Positions 41,690-53,853 of a stretch of DNA of 64,000 nucleotides are shown here, in pieces; within the stretch, counting starts at the first letter, position 1, and each line of letters starts with the position of its first letter. Both the position numbers and the translations under genes were made by a program. This DNA is from Prauserella alba. GTDB lineage: Bacteria > Actinomycetota > Actinomycetes > Mycobacteriales > Pseudonocardiaceae. Location: assembly GCF_024171735.1 (NCBI RefSeq), contig NZ_JAMTCH010000003.1:298841-362840 (forward strand). The letters run 5' to 3'. The notes under the pieces were generated by a model. That model was not told where the DNA came from. It made no database searches and saw only the letters and a list, made by a program, of their open reading frames with translations.

Positions 41690-43168
41690 ATGACGACGAC
41701 CGCGCCGGAGCCGGAGAGCCCGGACCCCGCACACCAGGGCTCCCCGCATCCGGACTCTGCGTATCCGGGCTCCCCGGAGCTGCGGCAAGGGCGGGCACGG
41801 CGCCCGAGCGTGCTCTGGAGTCCCGAGCACCGGACGACCACGGCGGGAGTGCTGCTGCTGGTCACGTTGATGGCGTTCGAGAACCTCGGAGTCGCCACGG
41901 CGATGCCGACGATGGTCGCCGATCTCGGCGGCGGGGCGCTGTACTCGTGGCCGTTCACTGTGTTCCTGGTCGCCAGCGTGGTGGCGACGGTCCTGTCCGG
42001 TCGTGTCTGTGACCGGCGGGGTCCGGCGCCCTCGCTGCTCGGCGGGCCGCTGGTGTTCCTGGTTGGCCTGCTGGCGGCCGGGTTCGCGCCGAACATGGCC
42101 GTGTTGCTGGCGGGGCGCTTCCTGCAGGGCCTCGGAACGGGAACCGTGCTGGTCGCGACGTCGCTGCTGATCGCGCTCGTGTTCACCGACGCCGAACGCC
42201 CGGTGATCTACGCGGCCAACGCCGCCGCCTGGGTACTGCCCGCCGTGCTCGGGCCGTCGGTGGCCGGACTGGTCACCGACACCGTCGGGTGGAGATGGGT
42301 GTTCCACGGACTGGTCCCGCTCGTGCTCGTCGGGCTCGCCCTGCTGGTGCCGGTGGTGCGCAGCATCGCGGCCTATCGTCCGCCGCCGCGCGGACGCGCG
42401 GCGAGCGTGCCCGCCGCCGTCGCGGCCGCCGTGGGAGTGGCCGCGCTTACCTGGGCCTCGCAGCACCCGTCCGGGTTCGCGCTCACCTACGGCGCGGCGG
42501 GACTGGCCGCGGTCGCACTCGCACTGCGCCGGCTGTTGCCCGCCGGAACGGTCACCGATCGGGGCGGACTGGGCGGGCTGGTGCGTTCACGGGCGCTACT
42601 GGCCGGCACGTTCGCAGGCATGGAGGCGTTCCTGCCCCTGACGATGACCGGCGTGCACGGCTACGGTCCCGCCCTGGCCGGGCTGCCCCTGACCGTCACG
42701 GCGCTGAGCTGGTCGCTGGGATCGGCGCTGCAAGGGCGGTTCCCGCACTGGGATCGTGACCGGCTGGTGCGGGCAGGGTTCGCGCTGGTCGGCGCCGCCG
42801 TGGCGCTGTTCGGCTGCGTCGCGCTCCCGGGATGCCCCGGATGGGTGGCGTTCGCGGCGGCGATCGTCGGCGGGGCGGGTATGGGCATGGCCTTCCCGTC
42901 GGTGCAGGTCCTGATGCTGCGGCGCGCGGACGAATCGGAACGCGGATTCGCCAGCTCGGCCATGCAGCTCGGCGACTGGGTGACATCGGCGCTGGTCATC
43001 GGGTTCGGCGGGGTGCTGCTGGGTGTGCTCGGCTCCGCGGCCGCCCCCGGTACGCCGGTCGTGGTGCTCGCCGCGTCGCTGACGGTGCTGGCCGCGGTGG
43101 GCGGCGTGCTGGCCGGTGCGCGACGGCGGGCCGACGGCTCGTGGCCGACGCCGCAGCGTTCGCCGTGA
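41690..43168 (+). CDS. MFS drug-efflux transporter (DHA2-like)
   Basis: A 492-residue major facilitator transporter with a Ser/Pro-rich cytoplasmic N-terminus of about 50 residues. Motif A lies in VLSGRVCDRRGP between helices 2 and 3; GRFLQGLGTGTVLVATSLL is motif C/B-like. FENLGVATAMPTMVADLGGG is typical of drug:H+ antiporters at helix 1. About 12-14 hydrophobic segments are visible. ATG 41690 is within 10 bp of the predicted -10 box. A MerR-type operator overlaps the promoter, so induction by a hydrophobic compound or redox signal is likely. Confidence 0.85.
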   Translation: MTTTAPEPESPDPAHQGSPHPDSAYPGSPELRQGRARRPSVLWSPEHRTTTAGVLLLVTLMAFENLGVATAMPTMVADLGGGALYSWPFTVFLVASVVATVLSGRVCDRRGPAPSLLGGPLVFLVGLLAAGFAPNMAVLLAGRFLQGLGTGTVLVATSLLIALVFTDAERPVIYAANAAAWVLPAVLGPSVAGLVTDTVGWRWVFHGLVPLVLVGLALLVPVVRSIAAYRPPPRGRAASVPAAVAAAVGVAALTWASQHPSGFALTYGAAGLAAVALALRRLLPAGTVTDRGGLGGLVRSRALLAGTFAGMEAFLPLTMTGVHGYGPALAGLPLTVTALSWSLGSALQGRFPHWDRDRLVRAGFALVGAAVALFGCVALPGCPGWVAFAAAIVGGAGMGMAFPSVQVLMLRRADESERGFASSAMQLGDWVTSALVIGFGGVLLGVLGSAAAPGTPVVVLAASLTVLAAVGGVLAGARRRADGSWPTPQRSP

Positions 43169-43192
43169 GGGCCCGACTACCCTGGAACGGCG

Positions 43193-44392
43193 ATGACCTA
43201 CCTCGACCATGCGGCGACCACCCCCATGTTGCCGGACGCCATTGCGGCGATGACTGACGCGATGTCCACCGTGGGCAACGCGTCATCGTTGCATTCCTCG
43301 GGACGCCGCGCGCGGCGCGTCGTCGAGGAGGCCCGGGAGGTCGTGGCCGAGGCCCTCGACGCCAGGCCGTCCGAGGTGATCTTCACGGGCGGCGGGACGG
43401 AGAGCGACAACCTCGCCGTCAAGGGCACCTTCTGGGCACGGAGGGACGCCGATCCGGCGCGCCGCCGGATCCTGGTCAGTGCCGTCGAGCACCACGCCGT
43501 GCTGGACGCCGTCCACTGGCTCGCCGAGCACGAGGGGGCCGAGCTGACCTGGCTCGAGGTCGACGACCACGGGCGCGTCCGCCCCGAGACACTGCGGGCC
43601 GCGTTCGAGCACGGCCATGCCGACATCGCCCTCGCGACCGTGATGTGGGCCAACAACGAGGTGGGTACGGTCAACCCGGTCGCCGAGCTCGCGGCCGTCT
43701 GCGCAGAGTACGACGTCCCGCTGCACACCGATGCCGTCCAGGCCGTCGGAGGCGTCGAGGTCGGCTTCGCCGCATCCGGCGCACAGGCACTCACTCTCAC
43801 CGGCCACAAGATCGGCGGGCCGTACGGCGTCGGAGCGTTGCTGTTGGACCGGTCCACCCCGGCCGTCCCGCTCCTGCACGGCGGCGGACAGGAACGTGAG
43901 GTGCGGTCCGGAACGCTGGACGTCCCCGGTATCCAGGCGTTCGCCACGGCCGTGCGGGTCGCTGTCGAGCACCGCACCGAGGTCGCCGAGCGCACGGTCA
44001 AGCTTCGCGACGACCTGATCGCCGCCGTGCGGACGGCCGTGCCGGACGCCGTGCTGAACGGCCTTCCCGCCGATTCGGCCGACCGGCTGCCCGGCATCGC
44101 GCACTTCACGTTCCCCGGCTGCGCGGGCGACAGCCTGCTGATGCTGCTGGACGCGAAGGGTATCGAGTGTTCCACCGGTTCGGCGTGCACCGCCGGCGTG
44201 GCCGAACCGAGCCACGTGCTCACCGCGATGGGCGCCGACGCCTCGGCGGCCCGCGGTTCGCTGCGGTTCTCGCTGGGCCACACATCCACCCAGGACGACG
44301 TCGACGCGCTGGCGCGGGAATTGCGCGGGGCCGTCGACAGGGCACGCCAGGCGGGCCTCGCCGGCATGCGCAAGCAGAAGCAGGAGGCATGA
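43193..44392 (+). CDS. iscS: Cysteine desulfurase (IscS/NifS family)
   Basis: A 399-residue PLP enzyme that releases sulfur from cysteine. It opens [18 protein letters not shown]; the PLP-binding lysine is in [16 protein letters not shown]; the persulfide cysteine is in [24 protein letters not shown] closes the fold. It lies 5 bp upstream of mnmA, so its likely main acceptor is the MnmA thiouridylase (as Rv3025c-Rv3024c in mycobacteria). ATG 43193 follows CTGGAACGGCG. Confidence 0.95.
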   Translation: MTYLDHAATTPMLPDAIAAMTDAMSTVGNASSLHSSGRRARRVVEEAREVVAEALDARPSEVIFTGGGTESDNLAVKGTFWARRDADPARRRILVSAVEHHAVLDAVHWLAEHEGAELTWLEVDDHGRVRPETLRAAFEHGHADIALATVMWANNEVGTVNPVAELAAVCAEYDVPLHTDAVQAVGGVEVGFAASGAQALTLTGHKIGGPYGVGALLLDRSTPAVPLLHGGGQEREVRSGTLDVPGIQAFATAVRVAVEHRTEVAERTVKLRDDLIAAVRTAVPDAVLNGLPADSADRLPGIAHFTFPGCAGDSLLMLLDAKGIECSTGSACTAGVAEPSHVLTAMGADASAARGSLRFSLGHTSTQDDVDALARELRGAVDRARQAGLAGMRKQKQEA

Positions 44393-44396
44393 GGTC

Positions 44397-45488
44397 ATGC
44401 GCGTACTGGCCGCGATGAGCGGAGGTGTCGACTCGGCGGTGGCGGCGGCGCGTGCCGTCGAGGCCGGGCACGACGTGACGGGTGTGCACCTGGCGCTGTC
44501 GGCGAAGCCCGGCACGCTCCGCACGGGTGCGCGGGGCTGCTGCACCATCGAGGACTCCCGCGACGCCCGCCGCGCCGCCGACATCCTCGGCATCCCGTTC
44601 TACGTGTGGGACTTCGCCGAGCGGTTCACCGAGGAGGTCGTGGAGACCTTCGTGGGTGAGTACGCCGCAGGGCGGACGCCCAACCCGTGTGTGACCTGCA
44701 ACGAGAAGATCAAGTTCGAGGCGCTGCTGGAGAAGGCGATCGCACTCGGCTTCGACGCGGTGTGCACCGGGCACTACGCCAGGCTGTCCGTTTCCGGTGG
44801 CGTGCCGGAGCTGCGCCGTAGCGCCGACGACCACAAGGACCAGTCGTACGTGCTGGCCTCTCTCACACCGCAGCAGCTGCGGCACGCCATGTTCCCGCTC
44901 GGCTCCTCACGCAAGCCCGACGTGCGGGAGGAGGCGGCCGAGCGCGGACTGGCCGTGGCCGAGAAGCCCGACAGCCACGACATCTGCTTCATCCCCGACG
45001 GCGACACGAAGCAGTTCCTCGAGAACCGGCTGGGCGAGCGCCCTGGCGACCTCGTCGATGCCGAGACCGGTGCCGTGCTGGGGCAGCACACCGGCGTTCA
45101 CGGCTTCACCGTCGGCCAGCGCAAGGGCCTCGGCATCGACGCGCCCGCGCCCGACGGCAAGCCGCGGTACGTGCTGTCGCTGGAACCGGTGTCCGGAACG
45201 GTGAAGGTGGGTTCCTCCCAGGAACTGTCGGTGTCCACGATCGACGCCGACCGCGCGATCTGGCCGTCGGAGCAGCCGCTGTCCGGCCCGACCGAGTGTG
45301 TCGTGCAGGTGCGCGCGCACGGCGGCATGGCACCGGCCGTGGCCGAGGTCGACGGGGACGCCGTGCGGATGTCGCTGCGCGAACCGCTGACCGGTGTCGC
45401 GCCGGGGCAGGTCGCGGTCCTCTACCGCCCCGACGCGGAAGAAGGCGACGTCGTCCTCGGCAGCGCGAAGATCTCGGCCACGGCGTAG
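44397..45488 (+). CDS. mnmA: tRNA-specific 2-thiouridylase MnmA
   Basis: A 363-residue ATP-pyrophosphatase that thiolates U34 of tRNA Lys/Glu/Gln. The PP-loop is [12 protein letters not shown]. The catalytic cysteines are in [12 protein letters not shown] and [11 protein letters not shown], with [12 protein letters not shown] between them. [20 protein letters not shown] belongs to the C-terminal beta-barrel region. ATG 44397 follows AGGAGGCATGAGGTC. Sulfur comes from the adjacent cysteine desulfurase. Confidence 0.96.
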   Translation: MRVLAAMSGGVDSAVAAARAVEAGHDVTGVHLALSAKPGTLRTGARGCCTIEDSRDARRAADILGIPFYVWDFAERFTEEVVETFVGEYAAGRTPNPCVTCNEKIKFEALLEKAIALGFDAVCTGHYARLSVSGGVPELRRSADDHKDQSYVLASLTPQQLRHAMFPLGSSRKPDVREEAAERGLAVAEKPDSHDICFIPDGDTKQFLENRLGERPGDLVDAETGAVLGQHTGVHGFTVGQRKGLGIDAPAPDGKPRYVLSLEPVSGTVKVGSSQELSVSTIDADRAIWPSEQPLSGPTECVVQVRAHGGMAPAVAEVDGDAVRMSLREPLTGVAPGQVAVLYRPDAEEGDVVLGSAKISATA

Positions 45489-45516
45489 CCCCGCGCGCGT
45501 CCCGCGTCCGGAACCG

Positions 45517-45568
45517 CGTGTTCTGCGTTCGGACACGCATGTTCTGCGTCCGGCACGGCGTGTCCTGC
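45517..45568 (-). repeat. 21-bp-period array, three reverse units
   Basis: CGTGTTCTGC (45517), CATGTTCTGC (45538) and CGTGTCCTGC (45559) are exactly 21 bp apart. The array begins 29 bp after the mnmA stop and mirrors the one after cobC. Confidence 0.85.
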
Positions 45569-45681
45569 ACTCGTGTCGCGTCGTCGGGCGGCGTTGCTCC
45601 GGTCCGTCGCCCTGCCGCCACTGCTCATCGGTACGCGGCGGCGCGACACGATGTCTGAGCCCCACCGTGGTTTCGGAAACG

Positions 45682-45807
45682 GCCAACACGGCCCCCGGAG
45701 GGCGCAACACGGCCCCCGGAGAGTGCAACACGGCCGGGAATCTCCGTTTCGGTTGCTGCGCGGGCGCAGGACACGCGGTGCTGGGTGCAGGACATGCGGG
45801 TGTTGAA
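45682..45807 (+). repeat. 21-bp-period array, forward units
   Basis: CAACACGG cores at 45684, 45705 and 45726 are followed by GCCCCCGGAG-like tails. After a decayed stretch, GCAGGACACG at 45766 and GCAGGACATG at 45787 resume the 21-bp spacing. It fills the gap before the acyl-CoA synthetase and is oriented opposite to the array at 45517, so the two face each other. Confidence 0.85.
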
Positions 45808-45878
45808 CGGTTCATTCGGCTGGGGGAGGATCGCGTCCACGACGCAGGTCGAACGCGTCGCGATGACGGAGGAGTTCA

Positions 45879-47519
45879 ATGTCGAACGCAGGCAACGCCG
45901 GCTCGAGCGCTACCGCGCCGGGCGGTGCCATCCACAACGGCGCCGCGGCGGGCGGTATCCGGTCCAGCACGATCGCCGACATCCCGCGGCGCAGCGCCTC
46001 ACGAACGCCGCACCGGGTGGCGGTCCGGTTCGCCGATCGCACGTGGACCTACGCCGAGCTGGACGCCGCCGTCACGCGCGCCGCCTCGTACCTGCTCTCG
46101 TCGGGCCTGAACCACGGTGACCGCGTGGCCGCGTACGGCAAGAACTCCGACGCCTTCCTCATCGGATTCCTCGCCTGCGCCCGTGCGGGCCTGGTGCACG
46201 TGCCCGTCAATTACAACCTCACCGGTGACGAGCTCGACTACCTGATCACCCAGTCGGGCAGCCGCATGGTGCTCGCCGACCCGGCGCTGCGGCCCAACCT
46301 CGACGCTCTCGACCTGTCCGTCGAGCGGATCCTGCCGCTGCGGGACGAGAACGATTCGCTGCTGGCGATCGCGAGCACCGGAGACGTTCCGGACCTCGAC
46401 GCCGAACTCGACACCCCGGTCGCGGACACCGATCTCGCCCAGCTGCTGTACACGTCCGGCACGACGTCGAAGCCCAAGGGCGCGATGATGACGCATCGCG
46501 CGCTGGTGCACGAGTACCTCTCGTGCATCGTCGATCTCGATCTCACCGCCGACGACGACCCGCTGCACGTCATGCCGCTGTACCACTCGGCGCAGATGCA
46601 CGTGTTCCTCGTGCCGTGGCTGGCGGTGGGCGCGTCCAACACGATCGTCGAGACGCCCGACCCCGCCGACATTCTGCGCCGGATGGCCGACGACCGGCAC
46701 GGGGCGTTCTTCGCCGCGCCGACGTTGTGGGTCGCGCTGGCCAATCACGCGGACTTCGGCAGTCGCGATCTGTCGGCGCTGCGCAAGGCCTACTACGGTG
46801 CGTCGATCATGCCGGGGCCGATCCTGCAGCGCCTCCGCGAGAAGCTGCCGGACCTCGGGTTCTACAACTGTTTCGGCCAGTCGGAGATCGGCCCGCTTGC
46901 CACGGTGTTGCGCCCCGAGGACCACGACACGCGTCCCGAGTCCGCCGGCCGTCCCGTGCTGTTCGTCGAGGCGCGGGTCGTCAACGGTGACGGCAACGAC
47001 GTCGCGCCGGGCGGCGAGGGCGAGATCGTCTACCGCTCGCCGCAGCTGTGCCTGGGGTACTGGGACAAGCCGGAGGAGACGGCCGAGGTCTTCGGCGGCG
47101 GTGGGGGAGGGGGTGCTCCGGCCGATGAGGGTGTAGCCGGCGGGTGGTTCCACTCCGGGGACCTGGTGCGAGTGGACGAGGAGGGTTACATCTTCGTCGT
47201 CGACCGCATCAAGGACGTCATCAACACCGGCGGTGTCATGGTGGCCTCGCGGGAGGTGGAGGACGCGCTGTACACCCACCCGTCGGTCGGGGAGGTGGCC
47301 GTGGTGGGCCTGCCCGACGAGAAGTGGATCGAGGCCGTCACCGCCGTCGTGGTCCCCAAGGACGACGGCCTGCCCGACGAGGACGAGTTGACGCAGTGGG
47401 TCAAGGATCGACTGTCGGCGTTCAAGGTGCCCAAGCAGGTGCACTTCGTCGACGATCTGCCGCGCAACGCGTCCGGCAAGATCCTCAAGCGGGAACTCCG
47501 AGACCGCTTCAGCGGCTAG
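45879..47519 (+). CDS. Acyl-CoA synthetase (AMP-binding family)
   Basis: A 546-residue ANL-superfamily adenylating enzyme that activates a carboxylic acid as acyl-AMP and then acyl-CoA. The AMP loop is LLYTSGTTSKPKGAMMTH (near residue 190). FYNCFGQSEIGPLA is the A5-like motif, HSGDLVRVDEEGYIFVVDR the hinge, and NASGKILKREL holds the catalytic lysine near the end. A Gly-rich insertion FGGGGGGGAPADEG lies just before the GWFHSGD block. ATG 45879 follows GGAGGAG. Its chain-length specificity is not predictable. Confidence 0.88.
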   Translation: MSNAGNAGSSATAPGGAIHNGAAAGGIRSSTIADIPRRSASRTPHRVAVRFADRTWTYAELDAAVTRAASYLLSSGLNHGDRVAAYGKNSDAFLIGFLACARAGLVHVPVNYNLTGDELDYLITQSGSRMVLADPALRPNLDALDLSVERILPLRDENDSLLAIASTGDVPDLDAELDTPVADTDLAQLLYTSGTTSKPKGAMMTHRALVHEYLSCIVDLDLTADDDPLHVMPLYHSAQMHVFLVPWLAVGASNTIVETPDPADILRRMADDRHGAFFAAPTLWVALANHADFGSRDLSALRKAYYGASIMPGPILQRLREKLPDLGFYNCFGQSEIGPLATVLRPEDHDTRPESAGRPVLFVEARVVNGDGNDVAPGGEGEIVYRSPQLCLGYWDKPEETAEVFGGGGGGGAPADEGVAGGWFHSGDLVRVDEEGYIFVVDRIKDVINTGGVMVASREVEDALYTHPSVGEVAVVGLPDEKWIEAVTAVVVPKDDGLPDEDELTQWVKDRLSAFKVPKQVHFVDDLPRNASGKILKRELRDRFSG

Positions 47520-47730
47520 GTGCAGGGCAGAGGGCCAGCAACCTCTCGGCGAGACGTGCAGCCACGTGGTCGGCGCCGGTGCCGGTAGGGGTGTCGGCGA
47601 GCAGGATGCGGTGGAGGATGACCTCGGCGGTCTGCACCAACAGCGCCGCCGTGTGATCCGCCTGGTCCTGCTCACCGACGGGGGCGACTCCGCAACGGCG
47701 CACGTGCCGGGCGAGGGCCGTCGTGGTCAC
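47509..47730 (-). pseudogene. Possible C-terminal remnant of a TetR-family regulator
   Basis: A minus-strand frame of 73 codons from GTG 47730 reads like a TetR ligand-binding C-terminus: ADHTAALLVQTAEVILHRIL then DHVAARLAERLLALC. No helix-turn-helix could be found upstream in any minus frame before the MetE-like gene, so this would be a decayed fragment. It overlaps the acyl-CoA synthetase stop by 11 bp. The rest of the gap 47731-47865 shows nothing else. It may be only a chance ORF. Confidence 0.3.
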
Positions 47731-47865
47731 TTCCCGGTCGAGTCGCCGGGCGCCGAGCGGCTCGCCGAGTTGCTGACCGGCCCCGGCCGGAGCCGTGAGG
47801 CTGGCCGGTCCGCGTCGACGGGTGCCCGGGACACGGCGACGGGCCGATGGGAAACAATCGGGTCC

Positions 47866-48903
47866 GTGGAACAGCGAGTGTGGCCGAGCGGCGTGGCGAC
47901 GGGGATCGGATCGATGCCGGGAACGGACATCGCCGAGGCGGCGGCGATCGTGTTCGGCGAACTGCCCGACCTTCCCCACATACCGGAACTGCCCGACCGC
48001 GGGGTGGGCGCGGACCTGCTGGGACGCACCGCGGGAATGCTGGTGGACATCGCGGTGGACGTCGTGCCGACCGCGTACCGGATCACCGGCCGTCCCGGGC
48101 GGCACCACCGGCGGGCGGTCGACCTGCGGCGCTGGGACGTCGATGCCGTCACGGAGGCCGCCGACCGTGCGGGTGGCACACCGTGGGCGGTGAAGACGCA
48201 GGTCGCCGGGCCGTGGACGACCGCCGCCGGTATCGAACTCGCTCGCGGCCGTCGGGTGTTGACCGATCACGGGGCGACGCGCGACGTCGTCGAGTCCCTG
48301 CTCGAAGGGATCGCTGCGCACGTGGCCGAGCTGTCGCAACGCACCGGTTCCGGTGTCGTGGTGCAGTTCGACGAGCCGTTGCTGCCGGACGTGCTGGCCG
48401 GTGCGCTGCCGACGCCGTCCGGCTACGGCACGGTCGACGCGGTGCCGGAACCGGAGGCCCGCGAGCTGCTGCACCACGTCATCACACGCGCGGCCGAGAT
48501 CACCGGCAACCCGGTCGTCGTGCACTGCTGCGGGCGCAGGCCGCCGGTGGCGCTGCTGCGCGCGGCGGGCGCGCACGCGATCGCCCTCGATGCGACGCTG
48601 CTCGACGGTGCACCGGGGAGTCTGCTCGACGAGCTCGGCGAGGCGTGGGACACGGGCGTGCAGCTGGGTCTCGGACTGATACCCGCCGAACCGCCGGCGG
48701 TGTGGCCGGATCTGGCCAGGGTCGCGCGCCCCGCGCTCGACCTGGTGGATCGCCTCGGGTTCAACCGGTCGATCCTGGCCGAGCGTGCGCTCGTGACCCC
48801 GACGTGCGGCCTCGCGGGCGCGACGGGAGGCTGGCTGCGCCGCGCGCTGGCGCTGAGCCGCGACGTCGGCAGGGCATTCGTCGAACCGCCGGAACGGTGG
48901 TAG
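47866..48903 (+). CDS. MetE C-terminal-domain-like protein (UROD/MetE fold)
   Basis: A 345-residue protein resembling the catalytic barrel of cobalamin-independent methionine synthase, the conserved neighbour of ligA in actinobacteria (Rv3015c-like). GVATGIGSMPGTDIAEA opens the domain. KTQVAGPWTTAAG and VVVQFDEPLLPDVLAG follow. The zinc-ligand-like VVVHCCGRRPPVALL and the terminal LVTPTCGLAG supply Cys/His similar to MetE. The folate-binding N-terminal half of MetE is absent, so methionine synthesis cannot be assumed. GTG 47866 follows AACAATCGGGTCC. Confidence 0.78.
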   Translation: MEQRVWPSGVATGIGSMPGTDIAEAAAIVFGELPDLPHIPELPDRGVGADLLGRTAGMLVDIAVDVVPTAYRITGRPGRHHRRAVDLRRWDVDAVTEAADRAGGTPWAVKTQVAGPWTTAAGIELARGRRVLTDHGATRDVVESLLEGIAAHVAELSQRTGSGVVVQFDEPLLPDVLAGALPTPSGYGTVDAVPEPEARELLHHVITRAAEITGNPVVVHCCGRRPPVALLRAAGAHAIALDATLLDGAPGSLLDELGEAWDTGVQLGLGLIPAEPPAVWPDLARVARPALDLVDRLGFNRSILAERALVTPTCGLAGATGGWLRRALALSRDVGRAFVEPPERW

Positions 48904-48915
48904 AGGGGGAAGATC

Positions 48916-49728
48916 ATGGGATGGTTCCGGAGAAAACGATCCGGATCGGCCGGCAGCGGGCGCACGGGTGAGGACGGCGCACGCGCCGACGCCGGTGTCG
49001 ACGGCGCGGCCGGTGGGGAGGCGCCCGATCCGCGCACGCCGTGGCCCGAGCAGCCCGTGCCGGACGATCCGCACGCGGCCGCGGAGGAGTTCTGGTCGGC
49101 GTGGGCGCAGCTGTTGCCACACCTGAGTGCGGCGTTGGGGGAGGGCGACACCGAGCGCGCAGAGAACCTGCTGGTCGAACCGGTGGCGGCGGTCCACCCC
49201 GGACTGCAGTTCAGTGTGGACCGCGGCGGTCGTGCGATCTACGCGCTGGTGATCAGCAGTCGCGAGGATCCGGAACTCCGGCCGTACACCGACGCCTGGC
49301 GGGAGGCCGCGCCGCCGGAGGACGCGATCTGGGAGTTCCACGACTCGGTGCCGCCCGTGCCCGATCCGGCCGGTGTGGCCGTGAACTTCGCGGGGCAGCG
49401 ATTCGACCTCGGGGACGTGCGCGTGGTGGCGCAGGTCGACGACGACGCGGGCCTGGTCGACGTCGCGGTGCACCATCCGCTGCTCGGCGACGTCGACGGG
49501 TTCGCGCGGACGACGATGACGTTCCTGCCGCTGGACGTGACCCTCGGTGAGCGTCTCGCGGCCGAGCGGCTGCGCCGCGTCGAAACGGCCGTGGCCGAGC
49601 CCGACAACGCGATCACCCTGGCGGAGTTCCGCGACCTGGTACGGCAACTCGCCGGCATTCCGGCGGACGGCGACGCCGCGGGTGACGACGACGGCGGCGG
49701 TGACGGCGGCGGGGAATCCGGCCGGTAG
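48916..49728 (+). CDS. Conserved hypothetical acidic protein
   Basis: A 270-residue protein with no recognised domain. The N-terminus GWFRRKRSGS is basic and then Gly/Ala-rich and disordered to about residue 45. A folded part (about 55-245) contains EEFWSAWAQLLPHLSAALGE and LQFSVDRGGRAIYALVISS. The tail is Asp/Gly-rich (DDDGGGDGGG). ATG 48916 follows GAGGGGGAAG, 12 bp after the MetE-like gene, so they are probably co-transcribed. No membrane segment or signal peptide. Confidence 0.75.
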   Translation: MGWFRRKRSGSAGSGRTGEDGARADAGVDGAAGGEAPDPRTPWPEQPVPDDPHAAAEEFWSAWAQLLPHLSAALGEGDTERAENLLVEPVAAVHPGLQFSVDRGGRAIYALVISSREDPELRPYTDAWREAAPPEDAIWEFHDSVPPVPDPAGVAVNFAGQRFDLGDVRVVAQVDDDAGLVDVAVHHPLLGDVDGFARTTMTFLPLDVTLGERLAAERLRRVETAVAEPDNAITLAEFRDLVRQLAGIPADGDAAGDDDGGGDGGGESGR

Positions 49729-49764
49729 CCGGTCACCGGGTCCGGCGCACGGCTCTTCCGGACA

Positions 49765-50202
49765 TCACTCCGCCATCAGTTCGAGGTCGAGCCGGCGTAG
49801 CCAGCGTGTTTCCATCTCCATCTTGAGGGCTGCGACCTGTGTGGTGGCGAACAGGCTCGGTGCGGCTTCGTGGAGCAGCTCGCACTTGCCGGGGCCCATC
49901 GCGCGAGCCTTCGCAACGGCGCCGGCACCGTTCAGATCCATCAGGTCCAGATCGTCGAAACGCAGTGCGTCGAGGAGCGCGTTCGTGAGTGCGAGCCGGT
50001 CGACCCGTTCCCGCCGCGTTGTCAGGTAGGCGAGGTCGAGGTCGTGTGGCGCTCGAAGTGGTTGGGACGCCACGGCGCTGCCGTGCGCGACGAGCAGGTC
50101 GACCCCGTGTCGGGCACACAATGTGGCGAGTGAACCGTCCGCGGACATGGTTCGGAGCCGGTTCAGCGCGTCGTACGGGCTCGACTTCGAGGGGGCGGTC
50201 AC
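49765..50202 (-). CDS. Nucleotidyltransferase-fold protein (MNT-like)
   Basis: A protein of about 145 residues with the minimal nucleotidyltransferase signature: VDLLVAHGSAVASQPLRAPH followed by DLDLAYL, that is G-S near residue 43 and D-x-D about 14 residues later. The rest is helical. MNT proteins can be antitoxins with HEPN partners or tRNA-modifying enzymes, but no HEPN gene is adjacent. The start is uncertain: GTG 50202 has GGAGG almost touching it, and an internal ATG before SADGSLATLC is an alternative. Divergent from ligA (94 bp). Confidence 0.65.
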   Translation of the reverse strand: MTAPSKSSPYDALNRLRTMSADGSLATLCARHGVDLLVAHGSAVASQPLRAPHDLDLAYLTTRRERVDRLALTNALLDALRFDDLDLMDLNGAGAVAKARAMGPGKCELLHEAAPSLFATTQVAALKMEMETRWLRRLDLELMAE

Positions 50203-50281
50203 GCCTCCAGCATACGGCTCCGGCGGCTCCCGGCAGAGCGGTCGCGGCCGGAGCGGGTCGGCGGAATGTCGGGCCCGGTGA

Positions 50282-52910
<2,629 letters not shown>

Positions 52911-52990
52911 GCCGTCGACGCGGCCGATTCGACGACCGCCACGGCCACACCGGTCCGAACCGCGAGACGCCGCGGCGACCGGGCCGCGTT

Positions 52991-53800
52991 TCAGCCGCGG
53001 ATGCGGGTGAGCAACCGCCCGATGCCGTAGGCCGCCCCTGCTGCGGCGACGCCGGCCAGCACGGTGCCGGTCACCCCGACGTGTTCGACGAGCCAGTCGA
53101 CGACGTGGCGGCTCCGGGAATCCGGGTCGGCCAGCACGATCAGCGAGAACGCCCCGGCCAGGACGATCACGCCCGCCAGCACCCACCGCGCCCGGCGCTG
53201 CCGGAGGCCGAGTCGTTCGACCACCACGCGGCCCGCGTTCACGATCCGCCGTGCCCGCAGGATGTGGAAGCCGCCGAGCAGCAGCACCAGCCGCAGCACC
53301 TGCAACGGCCCGATGACGAACACCACCGCGGGAATCGCCGCGGCGACGACGAGCAACTGCCAGCGATACCGGCGCAGCCACCGCCGCACGCTGCCTTCCA
53401 GCCACAGCAGCACCACCGACTCGCCGACGAGCACCGATACCGAAGCCCAGTTCAGCACCGTCCCGATCGCCGCGGCCGGTCCGCCGGCACGAGTCAGGAA
53501 GACCGCCGGGATCGACGCGAGCGCCGCGACGAGAACCGGGACGGTGAGTTTGCGTTCGAACTCGTCGGCCCGGTCCGACTGCTCGTTCCCCGTCGAGCTG
53601 CCGTCTCCCGAGGCCAGGCCACGCGAGGTGTCGTCAGCCGCAGTGCCGTCAGCCGAGATGCCGTCAGCCGTGGTGTCGTCGCCGGTGCCCACGACCTGCG
53701 GCCCGGTGGGGCCTGCGGTGTCGCCGGCGTCGTCAGGATGAGGCGAGCCGGGACGAGGCGAGTGGGGGTGAGGCGAGTGGGGGTGAGGCGGGTCGGACAC
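52991..53800 (-). CDS. Membrane protein with His/Pro/Ser-rich N-terminus
   Basis: A 269-residue protein not matched to a named family. Residues 4-20 are HPHSP-type pentapeptide repeats encoded by a GT/GA-rich 15-bp tandem repeat. An acidic Asp/Thr-rich linker follows to about residue 80. Then come four to five membrane segments (LTVPVLVAALASIPAVFL, LLVVAAAIPAVVFVIGPLQV, WVLAGVIVLAGAFSLIVL, GTVLAGVAAAGAAYGIG). An Arg-rich stretch ILRARRIVNAGRVVVERLGL sits between them and loosely recalls ion-channel S4 segments, but no pore signature is visible. GTG 53800. Confidence 0.7.
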   Translation of the reverse strand: MSDPPHPHSPHPHSPRPGSPHPDDAGDTAGPTGPQVVGTGDDTTADGISADGTAADDTSRGLASGDGSSTGNEQSDRADEFERKLTVPVLVAALASIPAVFLTRAGGPAAAIGTVLNWASVSVLVGESVVLLWLEGSVRRWLRRYRWQLLVVAAAIPAVVFVIGPLQVLRLVLLLGGFHILRARRIVNAGRVVVERLGLRQRRARWVLAGVIVLAGAFSLIVLADPDSRSRHVVDWLVEHVGVTGTVLAGVAAAGAAYGIGRLLTRIRG

Positions 53801-53853
53801 GGCGGGCTCGGCGACCTTCCGGACTCGGCATCGTCGGCTGGCCCCGGCGCGGT

